DNA of 64,000 bases from Pseudomonas sp. ML96 (GTDB taxonomy: Bacteria; Pseudomonadota; Gammaproteobacteria; Pseudomonadales; Pseudomonadaceae), in the NCBI RefSeq assembly GCF_000761545.1, contig NZ_JPMY01000018.1, positions 1 to 64,000 of the forward strand, written 5' to 3'. The first letter of the stretch is position 1. Each line of letters opens with the position of its first letter. Of this stretch, positions 50,753 to 59,315 are shown piece by piece. A program made the position numbers and the translations under genes. The notes beneath the pieces were generated by a model that searched no databases, was not told the origin of the DNA, and worked only from the letters and a program-made list of their open reading frames with translations.

Positions 50753-51840
50753 TTGGCCAGCTCTCCCGAATCGTAAGCGACCTTCTGTCCGGGCCTGAGC
50801 TTGCTAACTCCTGCCGTTACGACAGCATCGCCGGCGGCGATACCAGATTCGATCAGCGCCTGTGTCGCCGTGTAGCGTGCGACAGTAACCGGCTTACGAA
50901 CGAGCTCTTTCGTTGCTGGTTGGACCACGAAAACCGCAGGCTTGCCGTTCTCGCTGGTCAAGGCCGAGGCTGGGAGAGTGACGAGTGCTTTGCCTGGCAG
51001 GATGATGCGTCCCGTTACTGTTGCCCCCAGCGCCATGGTGGCCGGGGCGCCGGGTAGGGCGATGCGGACACGGTAGGTGCGGGTTGCCGGATCCGCCGTC
51101 GGACTTGCGTCACGGATTGGTCCGGTCACCTTGATCGAGGGGTCTGACACAAGCGCCACTTCGACTTGCACGTCGGAGGGAACGCTGGTGTAGATCCTCT
51201 CGGACACGTTGAAGATGGCGTCGCGTTCGTAGGTCGAGGAAAGTTTGATCGCGGGTTGGCCTGCCTCGACGACTTGCCCAGCATTGACCGATACCGCGCT
51301 GACAATGGCATCGTCAGGGGCGCGGAGTTCGGTGTAGGTCAGCTTATTGAGTGCAGCCTGAAGCGCCGTCTTGGCAACCTTGAGTTTTGCATTCGCGGCC
51401 CGCCAGTTGGCCTCGGCCTCTTCCACACGGGCGCGAGCAACAAACTGTTTTTCAAAGAGGGTCCGCTGCCGCTCAAGCTCCGACTTCGCCAAACCCTCTG
51501 TGGCCTCAGCGCTCTTTACTTCGGCCTCGGCGCTCAGCACTTCGTTCTGCACATCGTTCGGGTCGAGTGTCGCCAGAACCTGTCCCTTCACGACACTCAT
51601 GCCAACCTCGGCGGTGCGAGTCGCGACTCTACCGTCAATGCGGAAGCCCAGATTGGTCTCGAGATTCGCCTGGATCTCGCCTGTCTGTGCGACCTGCTCG
51701 TCGATGGCAGCAGGCTGCGCGATCTGCGTGCGAACCGGCCGAGGAGACTCTGCTGATTGCGCCTCCTTCTGGCAACCCGCTAGGGCCAGAATGATGCTGC
51801 AGGTGCAGCTGCAGAGCAGGGTGGTCTTGAGTGGGTTCAT
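50749..51840 (-). CDS. RND periplasmic adaptor, lipoprotein
   Basis: This 363-residue membrane-fusion protein has a lipoprotein signal ending in lipobox LAGC (Cys about residue 23). It then has the barrel-sandwich halves and a long alpha-hairpin (NEVLSAEAEVKSAEATEGLAKSELERQRTLFEKQFVARARVEEAE). It links the permease to an outer-membrane channel. It is first in the two-gene operon, with GGAG before ATG 51840. A copy of a TetR-type palindrome lies about 410 nt upstream (52253-52272). Confidence 0.9.
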   Translation of the reverse strand: MNPLKTTLLCSCTCSIILALAGCQKEAQSAESPRPVRTQIAQPAAIDEQVAQTGEIQANLETNLGFRIDGRVATRTAEVGMSVVKGQVLATLDPNDVQNEVLSAEAEVKSAEATEGLAKSELERQRTLFEKQFVARARVEEAEANWRAANAKLKVAKTALQAALNKLTYTELRAPDDAIVSAVSVNAGQVVEAGQPAIKLSSTYERDAIFNVSERIYTSVPSDVQVEVALVSDPSIKVTGPIRDASPTADPATRTYRVRIALPGAPATMALGATVTGRIILPGKALVTLPASALTSENGKPAVFVVQPATKELVRKPVTVARYTATQALIESGIAAGDAVVTAGVSKLRPGQKVAYDSGELAK

Positions 51841-52252
51841 GTCGTGTCTCCTCGTTCAAGGACGAGTAATGCAGAGCGGCACATGCACTTCTGGGCAGGG
51901 AGATGTGTCGTCGAAATGGATTGTTTGATCAGTGAGAGAGCAGGCAGCCACTCGCGAGCCTGCGTATCGACAGGGCTCTCTCGCATGGCTAGCAAAGCGT
52001 TGCATCCGGGCTGCCTTGGGGGTTCGGTCAAGGCAACAGGCAACCAACGTGCGCCGGACAGCTTTTCCTGCTGCGCGCTGCAGAGCGTTGGAGGAGTGGA
52101 GTTGAACGGCCATGGCGAATACGGCGCGAGCGACAGAGCGTGCTCTGGGAAGTGTGTCTCTGTGTTTGGGAGCGCGATTTCATGGGGTTATTCATGAGGT
52201 GAGCTCCTGAAACGTCTCGTTTCCCGGAGAATTGTGATCCGACTTCATGATT

Positions 52253-52272
52253 TGCGCAACGACTGTTACGTA
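52253..52272. promoter_or_regulatory. TetR-type operator candidate, imperfect copy
   Basis: TGCGCAACGACTGTTACGTA agrees at 16 of 20 positions with the perfect palindrome at 57597-57616, and GTTACGTAAAT is shared exactly on the right side. It lies upstream of the RND efflux operon. Confidence 0.5.
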
Positions 52273-52474
52273 AATAAGCGTTTCGTCACTAGGCGCACTT
52301 TGCGTGCCGTCCCCTGAAAATCTGTTTCTGTCTTTGCGGATGACTGGTAACGGGAGAGGCCGCAGGACATGAGGATTGCTTGGCGCAAACGCGCCCACTG
52401 CCGGGCAGGCAGCGCTGATGGCCGGGTAATGAAGGGGTTGGAGAGTTCTTCGCCGGGCACATGTCTCTCCAGGC

Positions 52475-52509
52475 ATGCATCCATTGGGCGACTAGGCCAA
52501 TGGATGCAT
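52475..52509 (-). terminator. Hairpin after the porin/chemoreceptor operon
   Basis: ATGCATCCATTGG (52475-52487) and CCAATGGATGCAT (52497-52509) form a perfect 13-bp stem with a 9-nt loop, 13 nt after the stop of the last gene. There is no T-tract. Confidence 0.6.
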
Positions 52510-52522
52510 TGAGGGCGGCAGG

Positions 52523-52927
52523 CTAGGGCAGGGTGAAGAGTACTTTCACTTTATCGTTCACGGCTCCCTTGTCGACATAGCCGATCAGATTCGGCTCGTT
52601 GCCTACCATCGTCACTACGGAGGCATCGTCGTTGACACTTTGCAGCGGCTGGCCCTTGCCCGTGAATACAAGCCCGGACCAGTAGGACTTGAGCTGCGAT
52701 TCACTTTTGTTAGTCAGAGCGCTGTAGAACTTCTCCTTGGTAGGGTTCCAGCCTTTCTGATCGATTGCCTTCAGGCTGTTGTTTTTGCCCAGAAATATGT
52801 TGGCCACTTCAGGCTGGGAGGGTGTGGCGCTGGCGGCTGCGTTCACGATTACGGCCACTTCGGAGTGGGCCAGGCTGCAGGCCGTCGTAAGGGCAGTTGC
52901 AAGCATTGCGTTGATCAGTGGTTTCAT
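52523..52927 (-). CDS. Small phosphate-binding-like periplasmic protein
   Basis: This 134-residue exported protein has signal peptide MKPLINAMLATALTTACSLAHS. The rest resembles short PstS-like "phosphate ABC transporter substrate-binding" proteins (ANIFLGKNNSL..., WSGLVFTGKGQPLQSVNDDASVVTMVGNEPNLIGYVDK). ATG 52927 has AGGAGTG upstream. The longer open frame reads through out-of-frame porin sequence and is rejected. It is last in an apparent operon with a porin and a chemoreceptor, so it may present a ligand to the receptor. No ABC permease is nearby. Confidence 0.82.
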   Translation of the reverse strand: MKPLINAMLATALTTACSLAHSEVAVIVNAAASATPSQPEVANIFLGKNNSLKAIDQKGWNPTKEKFYSALTNKSESQLKSYWSGLVFTGKGQPLQSVNDDASVVTMVGNEPNLIGYVDKGAVNDKVKVLFTLP

Positions 52928-52938
52928 GTGGACACTCC

Positions 52939-54099
52939 TTAGAATACGAAGTCGACGCCGACGCTGAGGATGTCGCCGTCGTAGTTGCGCGAGGGAGCGC
53001 CCGCAGCACCGTTGCTGGCTGCGAAGACGGCGTGATCGAATGTTTCCTGCGCGGTTTCCACGAAAGTACCGCGATAGCCGTTGCCGCGCGTGTCGACCCT
53101 CTTGTACTCGCTCTTGAGGACGATGTTCGGCGCCAGGTTGTAGTTCACGCCATAGGTCCAGGAGTTCTGGCGGCCGCCATCTTCGTCGAGCTGGGCGTAG
53201 GTGATGTGAACCAGCACTTCGCCAAAACGGCGTCCTCCCATGAGGTAGAAGGCATCGATGTTGCCTTGCTGGTCGCCTTCGGTGTTGTTGCGCGTCCATT
53301 CGTTGGACGTTATCCAGGTACCGTTGTCGTACTGATAGCCGACGGACGTGAACCTGCCCTTCTGTCGATGAAGGTTGAGGAAGTCGATGCTGGTAGTGCC
53401 AACGCCAGGAGAGATGACCGATGCAGTAAGGTCCGTATCGATATCGGCTTCGGCGTACCCCACGCGCAGCGTACCGAAGTCGTTGGTTTCTAGACTGGCG
53501 TTCGCGGCGAAGATCTTCTTGTAGTCGATGTCGTACAGCTCATCCAGTGCGAACACATTCCGGTTGACCGCTTGGCCACCGGCTACCTGGAAAGCGAAGT
53601 TGCCGATGCCAACAGGCAGGGTATAGAGAACATCTCCACCCTCGTAGCTACTCAGTTGGACCTGGCTGTACACCTCGTCCGGCAGGCGCAACCAGGGATG
53701 AGTGAAGCCGACGTCCAGGTTTTCCGAGTACATATAGATCGGCGTACGTAAGCGTCCTGCGCGCAACGTCAGACCTTCGGCAGCGCCCCAGGAGAGGTAG
53801 GCCCATTCCAAATTGCCTTTCCAGGTGTCCTGTTCCGGCTTGAGGGTAGCCTGGACGGTTAGGCCCAGTGTGTCGGTGAGCCCATACTGGAGTTGGCCGC
53901 CTAGCCTGGAGAGCTGATCACCGCGCCATGAATCCGTGGTCTGTCCGCTGACACCGAAGCTTCGCCCTTGATCTTCTCCCCCTAGATGTGTGAGGCCGGC
54001 GGTGCCAAAGCCATTGAGTTGGTATTCACCTTGTTCAAGGGCTACGGCCGGCGTACTTGCGATGAATCCCGCAAGACAGAATGCTCTGATGCTTTGCAT
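52939..54099 (-). CDS. Outer-membrane beta-barrel porin
   Basis: This 386-residue protein has signal peptide MQSIRAFCLAGFIASTPAVA, then an amphipathic barrel pattern beginning GEYQLNGFGTAGLTHLGGED and ending in a terminal aromatic strand (GDILSVGVDFVF). The exact porin family was not identified. ATG 54099 is chosen for the signal peptide, although the frame stays open upstream. It lies 11 nt before the PstS-like gene and 28 nt after the chemoreceptor gene. Confidence 0.82.
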   Translation of the reverse strand: MQSIRAFCLAGFIASTPAVALEQGEYQLNGFGTAGLTHLGGEDQGRSFGVSGQTTDSWRGDQLSRLGGQLQYGLTDTLGLTVQATLKPEQDTWKGNLEWAYLSWGAAEGLTLRAGRLRTPIYMYSENLDVGFTHPWLRLPDEVYSQVQLSSYEGGDVLYTLPVGIGNFAFQVAGGQAVNRNVFALDELYDIDYKKIFAANASLETNDFGTLRVGYAEADIDTDLTASVISPGVGTTSIDFLNLHRQKGRFTSVGYQYDNGTWITSNEWTRNNTEGDQQGNIDAFYLMGGRRFGEVLVHITYAQLDEDGGRQNSWTYGVNYNLAPNIVLKSEYKRVDTRGNGYRGTFVETAQETFDHAVFAASNGAAGAPSRNYDGDILSVGVDFVF

Positions 54100-54127
54100 G
54101 CTTTTGTTGCTCTTTTGGTTGGGAAAT

Positions 54128-55747
54128 TCAGATGCGGAATAGGGCGGTGGCGCTGCGCAGGTGGTCGCCGGTGCTGACCAGCTGTTCGCCGAGTCGTGCG
54201 GTCGCGTCGGCACCTTGAGTAGTGGCCTGGGTGTCTAGCTGCAACCGCTCGGTGTCATGCTGGATTGAGCTGGAGAGGCCAATCTGTTCCTGGGTGAAGC
54301 GAGCGATGCTGGCGTTCAACTCATCGATCTGGCGAACGGCGCGGGTGATCGCCTCTAGGGTCAGCGTGGCCTGCTCTGAGCGCTCGATGCTGGCTCTGGC
54401 CTTCGCGTCATTCAGGGTCATGGCTTGCAATACGCCGTGGGCGCTACTCTGTAAGCGCTGGATGATGCTCTGGATTTCCGCGGTAGAAGTGGTCGTCTTC
54501 TGCGCGAGGTTGCGCACCTCGTCGGCTACCACGGCAAAGCCTCGGCCCTGTTCGCCAGCCCGGGCCGCTTCGATCGCAGCATTCAGTGCCAGCAGATTGG
54601 TTTGTTCGGCAATGCTTCGAATGACGGTCAGTACCGTGCCAACCTGCTGAGTCTCTTCTTCCAGCCGTTGCATGGCCTGCACCGAACTCAGGACGCTACT
54701 GCCGAGATCGCCGATGCTGGTGGACAGATTGTCGATGTTCAGCCGGGCGTCTTCGGCCTGACGAGTGACCGCGCTGGCCTGCTCCGAGGCTTGGCGGGAG
54801 CGCTCCGCCACTTCCTCGATGCTGGAAGTCATAGTGCCGATGTCACGACTGATGGAATCCGTGCGCTCCTGCTGGGAATGTGCGCTGTCCTCAGCTCCTC
54901 GAGTGAGCCGATGCAGCTCCCTAGACATCTGCTCAAGGGGGCTGGCTGTTTCGATGATCTGGCGGATGGTGCCCTGCAGTCTGTCCAGCAAACCATTGAA
55001 CAGGCCGATCATTTCGCCAATCTCGTCAGTGGATTCGACATTGACGCGTCGAGTCAGATCGCCATCGCCGCTGGCGATGGCCCTGAGCGATTCGATGACG
55101 CCTTGGATATTGGTCATAACCTGGCGGATCACCAGTCCGGAGCTGATGCTGACCACTAGCAGTAGGACGCCGCTGAGTAGGTATCCGAGCTGGGTGGTGG
55201 CTGCGTTGTCGGCTCTGACTTGCTTCAGGCTGCTGTGGAAGTCGGAATAGGCAAGGCTGCGGAACAGCTGGCCGCTTTCTTTGGCGCGCTTGAGATCGAC
55301 AGCCATGCGATTGAGCTTTGGCCTCAGGTCATCGAATGCGGCACCGTCGAGCAGCTGCGCAGATGAAGAGAATGCGTTGTCGGAATAGCGCCGGATGGAT
55401 GAGGACCAGTCCTGCAACTCTTCGCCTCTATTGCCGCGCCCGTGCGTCAGTGGCTCTAGGTCGCGCAGGTTGTTATTTACATCAGCTAGGACTTGGCGCG
55501 CCTCATCCAGTATCTCTTGCTCGCCCGACGCGACAGCGCTGTTGAGCAGGCCGGGAATGCGCGATAGCTGGAAGTTCACCCGATCTGCGACTTCCAGCAT
55601 CGGATAGCTCTGCTTTTCGAGGGCGACTAGTCGACTGTCGTTGTCGCCGAGTTGCTGCGTCGTATGACCCACAAACAGCAAAAGACCTGCTAAAGCCACG
55701 GCCGGTGGCAGAGAGAGTTTCAGGGTGAGCGATATGGTTTTGAACAT
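54128..55747 (-). CDS. Methyl-accepting chemotaxis protein
   Basis: This 539-residue receptor has TM1 (about residues 8-28), a helical periplasmic ligand domain (~29-185) and TM2 (about 187-207). HAMP follows ([25 protein letters not shown]), then a signalling domain whose hairpin tip is [20 protein letters not shown], continuing [23 protein letters not shown] 55747 is preferred over the longer frame. No CheW-binding pentapeptide tail was seen. It is the first gene of a receptor-porin-binding-protein operon. The ligand is not known. Confidence 0.9.
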   Translation of the reverse strand: MFKTISLTLKLSLPPAVALAGLLLFVGHTTQQLGDNDSRLVALEKQSYPMLEVADRVNFQLSRIPGLLNSAVASGEQEILDEARQVLADVNNNLRDLEPLTHGRGNRGEELQDWSSSIRRYSDNAFSSSAQLLDGAAFDDLRPKLNRMAVDLKRAKESGQLFRSLAYSDFHSSLKQVRADNAATTQLGYLLSGVLLLVVSISSGLVIRQVMTNIQGVIESLRAIASGDGDLTRRVNVESTDEIGEMIGLFNGLLDRLQGTIRQIIETASPLEQMSRELHRLTRGAEDSAHSQQERTDSISRDIGTMTSSIEEVAERSRQASEQASAVTRQAEDARLNIDNLSTSIGDLGSSVLSSVQAMQRLEEETQQVGTVLTVIRSIAEQTNLLALNAAIEAARAGEQGRGFAVVADEVRNLAQKTTTSTAEIQSIIQRLQSSAHGVLQAMTLNDAKARASIERSEQATLTLEAITRAVRQIDELNASIARFTQEQIGLSSSIQHDTERLQLDTQATTQGADATARLGEQLVSTGDHLRSATALFRI

Positions 55748-56591
55748 GAGTTCTGCTGCTCTCGGCGTTGCCAATGACCGGTTTCGATCTCTCGGGAACG
55801 CTGGTTCTAGTGGCCTTGATACACGCCTCGGCTGTCCGGTTTAGCGAACTGCGGGCAAGGCAGTGTCCTCGCCGCTGGCAAGCAAGCCAGCGCGTTTCTA
55901 GGGGAGTCATTGCTGCGCTCAGATAGGAGGCGAGCTTTCGAAGGAGAGGCGCTAGGTAATCATTCCCGCCCCTGTGTCACCAGATACGACTAGACCGCAT
56001 CGACTATTCATTTCCGTGCAGCAGTAAGCCGAGTTCGGAGTGGGGCTGCTGGGAATGGAAGGCCTGCGGAAGAGCTCTGGCCTGTCTTCTCGGGGGAGGT
56101 GAAGTAGGCGCTTGCTATTGGAGGAGGGGGCAAACTGAGACTCGACTTCGGCACTGGCACTTTGCCTAAAAGCGCGGAAGCGCTTTGAACCAAAACATTC
56201 CCTCCATGCGTGCACTTCTGCAGGCATTTGAATCGCTTGGACTGCGGTACTTGAGCTGAGCACTTCAATAGATGGCTGCCGTTTCCGTCGGTCCAAGTGG
56301 AACTGCTTAGGCCGCGATAGCGTCCTGGTTCTCAAGTCCATCTTCGCCCCCGTCAAATAGCCTTATAATTATCGTATCGACTGTTTTGTAAAATACAGAG
56401 ATTTCGATTTCATGCAAAGCAGATTGGTGTGAGTGACAAGCACAGCAGTGCCATGCCCGGCGGTGAGCGTGGCAGCTGCTGATTTGATTGGCGTGAAATG
56501 GCGACCCGTTGCCTGCGAAGTAAGTGAGGCAGTGGGGGAGAGAGGGCGCCTCGTGACGGGCGCAGTCCGGAACGAGGTGCCCTTGGAGCGC
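55748..56591. other. 844-nt region without a supported gene
   Basis: This region lies upstream of the chemoreceptor gene and downstream of the TetR gene. Open frames are short and lack convincing start sites or familiar proteins. A small inverted repeat CGCTGGC-N6-GCCAGCG occurs at 55873-55892. An AT-rich stretch at about 56360-56410 may hold a promoter. Nothing else was recognised. Confidence 0.45.
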
Positions 56592-57293
56592 TTAGTTTGT
56601 GCTGGCCTTGGATCGGACGGTGCGAGCGTTAATCGATGATGGAGAGATCATGAGGATGAACGCGTCGAGCAGAGCCTGCCCGCGTTCAGCACTGAATCGC
56701 TCGGGCTCAATAGGTAGCATCATCAACCAGCCATCGCTGAAGGCGCTGACGTGATCAGCCAGTAATTCGGCAGGAATATCATTACGAATCTTGCCTTGCC
56801 GCTGTCCATCCTCCAGTACTGAGGTGGCGATGAGGCGGAAACGGGCTTGCCGCTGTTTGATTACGTTAGCGAATGCCGGTTCGTGACGGGCATGTGTGAG
56901 CAGTTGCAACCAGGCTAGCCAACTGTCTGGATCGTCGAGGCTTATCCACTGATGCCACTGATGGATGAGTAACTTGAGGTCCAGTTGCTCTCGATTGGTT
57001 TCGAGGAGGACCTCCACCTTGTCGAAGAGGTTTTGGGCCACAGCACTGACCATCTCTTCCTTGTTGGCGAAGTAGTAAGTCACAGCTCCCGTAGTGCATC
57101 CGGCATGCTGTGCGACCTTGCGCATTGAGGCGCCGGCATAACCGTCCTGGGCGATGACTGCAATCGCTGCCGCCAAAAGCTCGGCTCGTTTCGCGCTGTG
57201 GTCACCGACAGGGCGGCCGCGGCGGGCGGCGAGTTCGGGCTCGTTCTCACGGTGTTTCGCGTTGGAGGTGGAGCGGGAGGGTGATTCAGACAT
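56592..57293 (-). CDS. TetR-family regulator (BetI-like C-domain)
   Basis: This 233-residue regulator has a charged N-terminal extension (about residues 1-35), HTH GYAGASMRKVAQHAGCTTGAVTYYFANKEEMVSAV (~51-85), and a helical ligand domain (WLAWLQLLTHARHEPAFANVI) of the BetI/TetR_C_6 kind. It is divergent from the DUF1329-DUF1302-RND module. The shared region holds a perfect 20-bp palindrome, and an imperfect copy precedes the RND efflux operon 5 kb away. Both are possible targets. Confidence 0.85.
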   Translation of the reverse strand: MSESPSRSTSNAKHRENEPELAARRGRPVGDHSAKRAELLAAAIAVIAQDGYAGASMRKVAQHAGCTTGAVTYYFANKEEMVSAVAQNLFDKVEVLLETNREQLDLKLLIHQWHQWISLDDPDSWLAWLQLLTHARHEPAFANVIKQRQARFRLIATSVLEDGQRQGKIRNDIPAELLADHVSAFSDGWLMMLPIEPERFSAERGQALLDAFILMISPSSINARTVRSKASTN

Positions 57294-57596
57294 GGGGAAT
57301 TGGCGATTCTGTTGGGTCTATCAATCGGAGTGACAGTTGCCCTTGCGGCCTAACGCATGGATGCGGCCCAGCATAGGAAAAAATGCTGCGAAACGCATCC
57401 GCGATGTACTCCGAAATCCCCCGAGCGCTGCATTCCCGCACCTTGCTCAGTTGCATCGCGTCTACCGCACGACGTCGATCTCGGCGAATGTTCCGGATCT
57501 TCTTTTTCCAAGTCATGGGGCGATCTCCGGGGCCTGAGTGTTACGCCTCTGGCGAGCAAAAAGCAGTTCTTGCGTCTGTTCGGTAGCCTTGAGTCC

Positions 57597-57616
57597 TACG
57601 TAACGATCGTTACGTA
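57597..57616. promoter_or_regulatory. Perfect 20-bp palindrome (TetR operator candidate)
   Basis: TACGTAACGATCGTTACGTA is fully self-complementary. It lies 304 nt upstream of the TetR start and about 258 nt upstream of the DUF1329 start. A 16/20 copy lies at 52253-52272. Confidence 0.6.
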
Positions 57617-57773
57617 AATGCACAAAGTGTGCAGCCTACTGACACACGATTGTGCAGTTCCAGGTCTGGGCACGCAGCGTCAGGCGGAAGCTTTAGACGG
57701 TAACTATCTAATAAATAAAGAAATTGGCGTTCAGCCCTTGTTTGGGCACATTGCTTGCTTTGGTCATTGGACT

Positions 57774-57787
57774 TGGTCAATTGACCA
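57774..57787. promoter_or_regulatory. Palindrome upstream of the DUF1329 gene
   Basis: TGGTCAATTGACCA is a perfect 14-bp palindrome about 87 nt before the DUF1329 start, close to where a promoter would be expected. Confidence 0.5.
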
Positions 57788-57873
57788 TGTCGTTTGATTA
57801 AGAAGCGCGGCATGGGCCGATTCCTCCTTTCAGGATGAATGTGCCGCCGGTTAAGTCCCATGAGGATCCTCCA

Positions 57874-59295
57874 ATGAATGAAATGATTGAACATCCAGAA
57901 GTCGGCATGCCTCCCCGCCGTGGTGTCAGGCATCTGCTTGTGGCCATTGCGGCGTCTACTGCAATTTGCTCGGCCCAGGCTGCGGATAAGGATCCGGCGC
58001 TGTTGGGTACAAAACTGACGCCGTTGGGGGGAGAGGCTGCTGCAAGTGCTGATGGAGTGATTCCAGCTTGGGCCCCGCCTGGCCAACAGGACGTAGGTTG
58101 GAGCTACGGTCAGGTGCGTGGTCAACACTGGAAGTTCAAGGACGACAAGTCGCTCTACAGTATCGACGCCAACAACGTCGCGCAGTACGCGAGCAAATTG
58201 TCGCCGGGCCAGCTGGAGCTGTTCAAGAAAGTTCCGGGCTATCGCATGGATGTCTATCCCACCCGCCGCAGCTGCGGTGTGCCGGACTTCGTTGCCGAGA
58301 ACACCAAGAAAAACGTCGGTTTCGCCACCCTCGATGCCAGTGGTCTTGCTCTGCAGGATGCCTATGTGCCAGGTGTGCCGTTTCCGCTGCCTACCACCGG
58401 CGTTGAAGTCATGTTGAACATGAAGATGCGCTACCGCGGCGTCGGTGTCGACATTCCCAAGACCATCGCTGGGGTCTCGCCGCGCAAGGGGGGCGGGGAT
58501 TGGCTGCGCATCTCGAATGACCTGTCCTTCTTTACCCCTTGGGGAGCGAAGGGAAGTGCGCTGTTCTCTTCCGTAGGCCGGCTGGAAAACGCCACGTACT
58601 TTTCTTTCCTGGAGCCGGCTGCCCTGGCGGGGCAGGCTGCCGTGGGAACCCTCACAGCCGGAGAGCAGTCGGCCACCTTCTATTATTTCCCTGGTCAGCG
58701 GCGTGTACGGCGCATGCCCGCCTACTCCTACGACGCCCCGCAGATTGGCCTAGACAACCAGTACACCGTCGATGAGGCGAACGTCTTCTTCGGTCCCCTG
58801 GATCGCTTCGACTGGAAGCTGATCGGCAAGCAGGAGTTGATCGTCTCCTACAACGCTTTTGGCGCCTATGACACCTCTGCCAAGGTCGAAGAGTTTGCTC
58901 AAGAGGGCTCGCTCGCGCCTGAGTCGCGCCGCTACGAGCTACATCGCGTTTGGGTCGTTGAGGCCAATGTTCGCCAGGGGATGCGCCACCAGGCCCCGAA
59001 GCGCCTTTTCTACATCGACGAGGATAGCTGGAACGCCCTGATGGCCGTCGATTACGACAAGCAAGGGCAGGTCTGGAAGGTGCGCGAGGGCTTCACGATT
59101 CCTGTGTACGAGACCGGTGCTTGCGATATGCAGGCCTTGGTGCAGTACAACCTGGCGGATGGTCGCTACCTCTACGACTTGACCACTATCGGCGCTAGCA
59201 AGGATATCCACTGGCAGACTGAGAGCGTCGGTAACCCGAGGCATAAGCGCGATTTCTATACCTCCGACAACCTGCGATCCATCAGCGAGCGCTAA
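57874..59295 (+). CDS. DUF1329 exported protein
   Basis: This 473-residue protein has an N-terminal signal (RGVRHLLVAIAASTAICSAQAA) and the DUF1329 domain (LTPLGGEAAASADGVIPAW ... DFYTSDNLRSISER). DUF1329 proteins are thought to have a LolA/LolB-like fold and occur beside DUF1302, YCF48 and RND (MMPL) genes in strains degrading hydrophobic compounds. ATG 57874 has GAGG about 8 nt upstream. The frame also opens at 57835. It is the first gene of the module. The molecular role is unknown, and lipid or hydrophobe handling at the outer membrane is the usual guess. Confidence 0.87.
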   Translation: MNEMIEHPEVGMPPRRGVRHLLVAIAASTAICSAQAADKDPALLGTKLTPLGGEAAASADGVIPAWAPPGQQDVGWSYGQVRGQHWKFKDDKSLYSIDANNVAQYASKLSPGQLELFKKVPGYRMDVYPTRRSCGVPDFVAENTKKNVGFATLDASGLALQDAYVPGVPFPLPTTGVEVMLNMKMRYRGVGVDIPKTIAGVSPRKGGGDWLRISNDLSFFTPWGAKGSALFSSVGRLENATYFSFLEPAALAGQAAVGTLTAGEQSATFYYFPGQRRVRRMPAYSYDAPQIGLDNQYTVDEANVFFGPLDRFDWKLIGKQELIVSYNAFGAYDTSAKVEEFAQEGSLAPESRRYELHRVWVVEANVRQGMRHQAPKRLFYIDEDSWNALMAVDYDKQGQVWKVREGFTIPVYETGACDMQALVQYNLADGRYLYDLTTIGASKDIHWQTESVGNPRHKRDFYTSDNLRSISER

Positions 59296-59315
59296 TGGCG
59301 AATCTAGGAGCCGAC

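Larger units (their letters stand above)
51841..52522. other. 682-nt intergenic region upstream of the RND operon
   Basis: No convincing gene was found, although short open frames exist. It contains the imperfect palindrome TGCGCAACGACTGTTACGTA (52253-52272), related to the one at 57597-57616, and a terminator hairpin at 52475-52509. The promoter of the adaptor/permease operon must lie here. Confidence 0.5.
57294..57873. promoter_or_regulatory. Divergent control region with three palindromes
   Basis: This region lies between TetR (minus) and the DUF1329 gene (plus). It contains TACGTAACGATCGTTACGTA (57597-57616), TGCACA-AAG-TGTGCA (57619-57633) and TGGTCAATTGACCA (57774-57787), the last preceded by another TTGGTCA. 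No gene was seen. Confidence 0.6.

Noticed and set aside
51844..52197. 117-codon plus-strand frame upstream of the RND adaptor
   Set aside because: It overlaps the expected promoter region and gives a Cys/Ser/Gly-rich translation without family resemblance.
52523..53299. 258-codon minus-strand frame ending in the PstS-like protein
   Set aside because: Its first half is the porin gene read in another frame. The signal peptide and Shine-Dalgarno at 52927 define the real start.
55952..56356. 134-codon minus-strand frame in the gap upstream of the chemoreceptor
   Set aside because: It has no ribosome site, no recognisable protein and biased composition.
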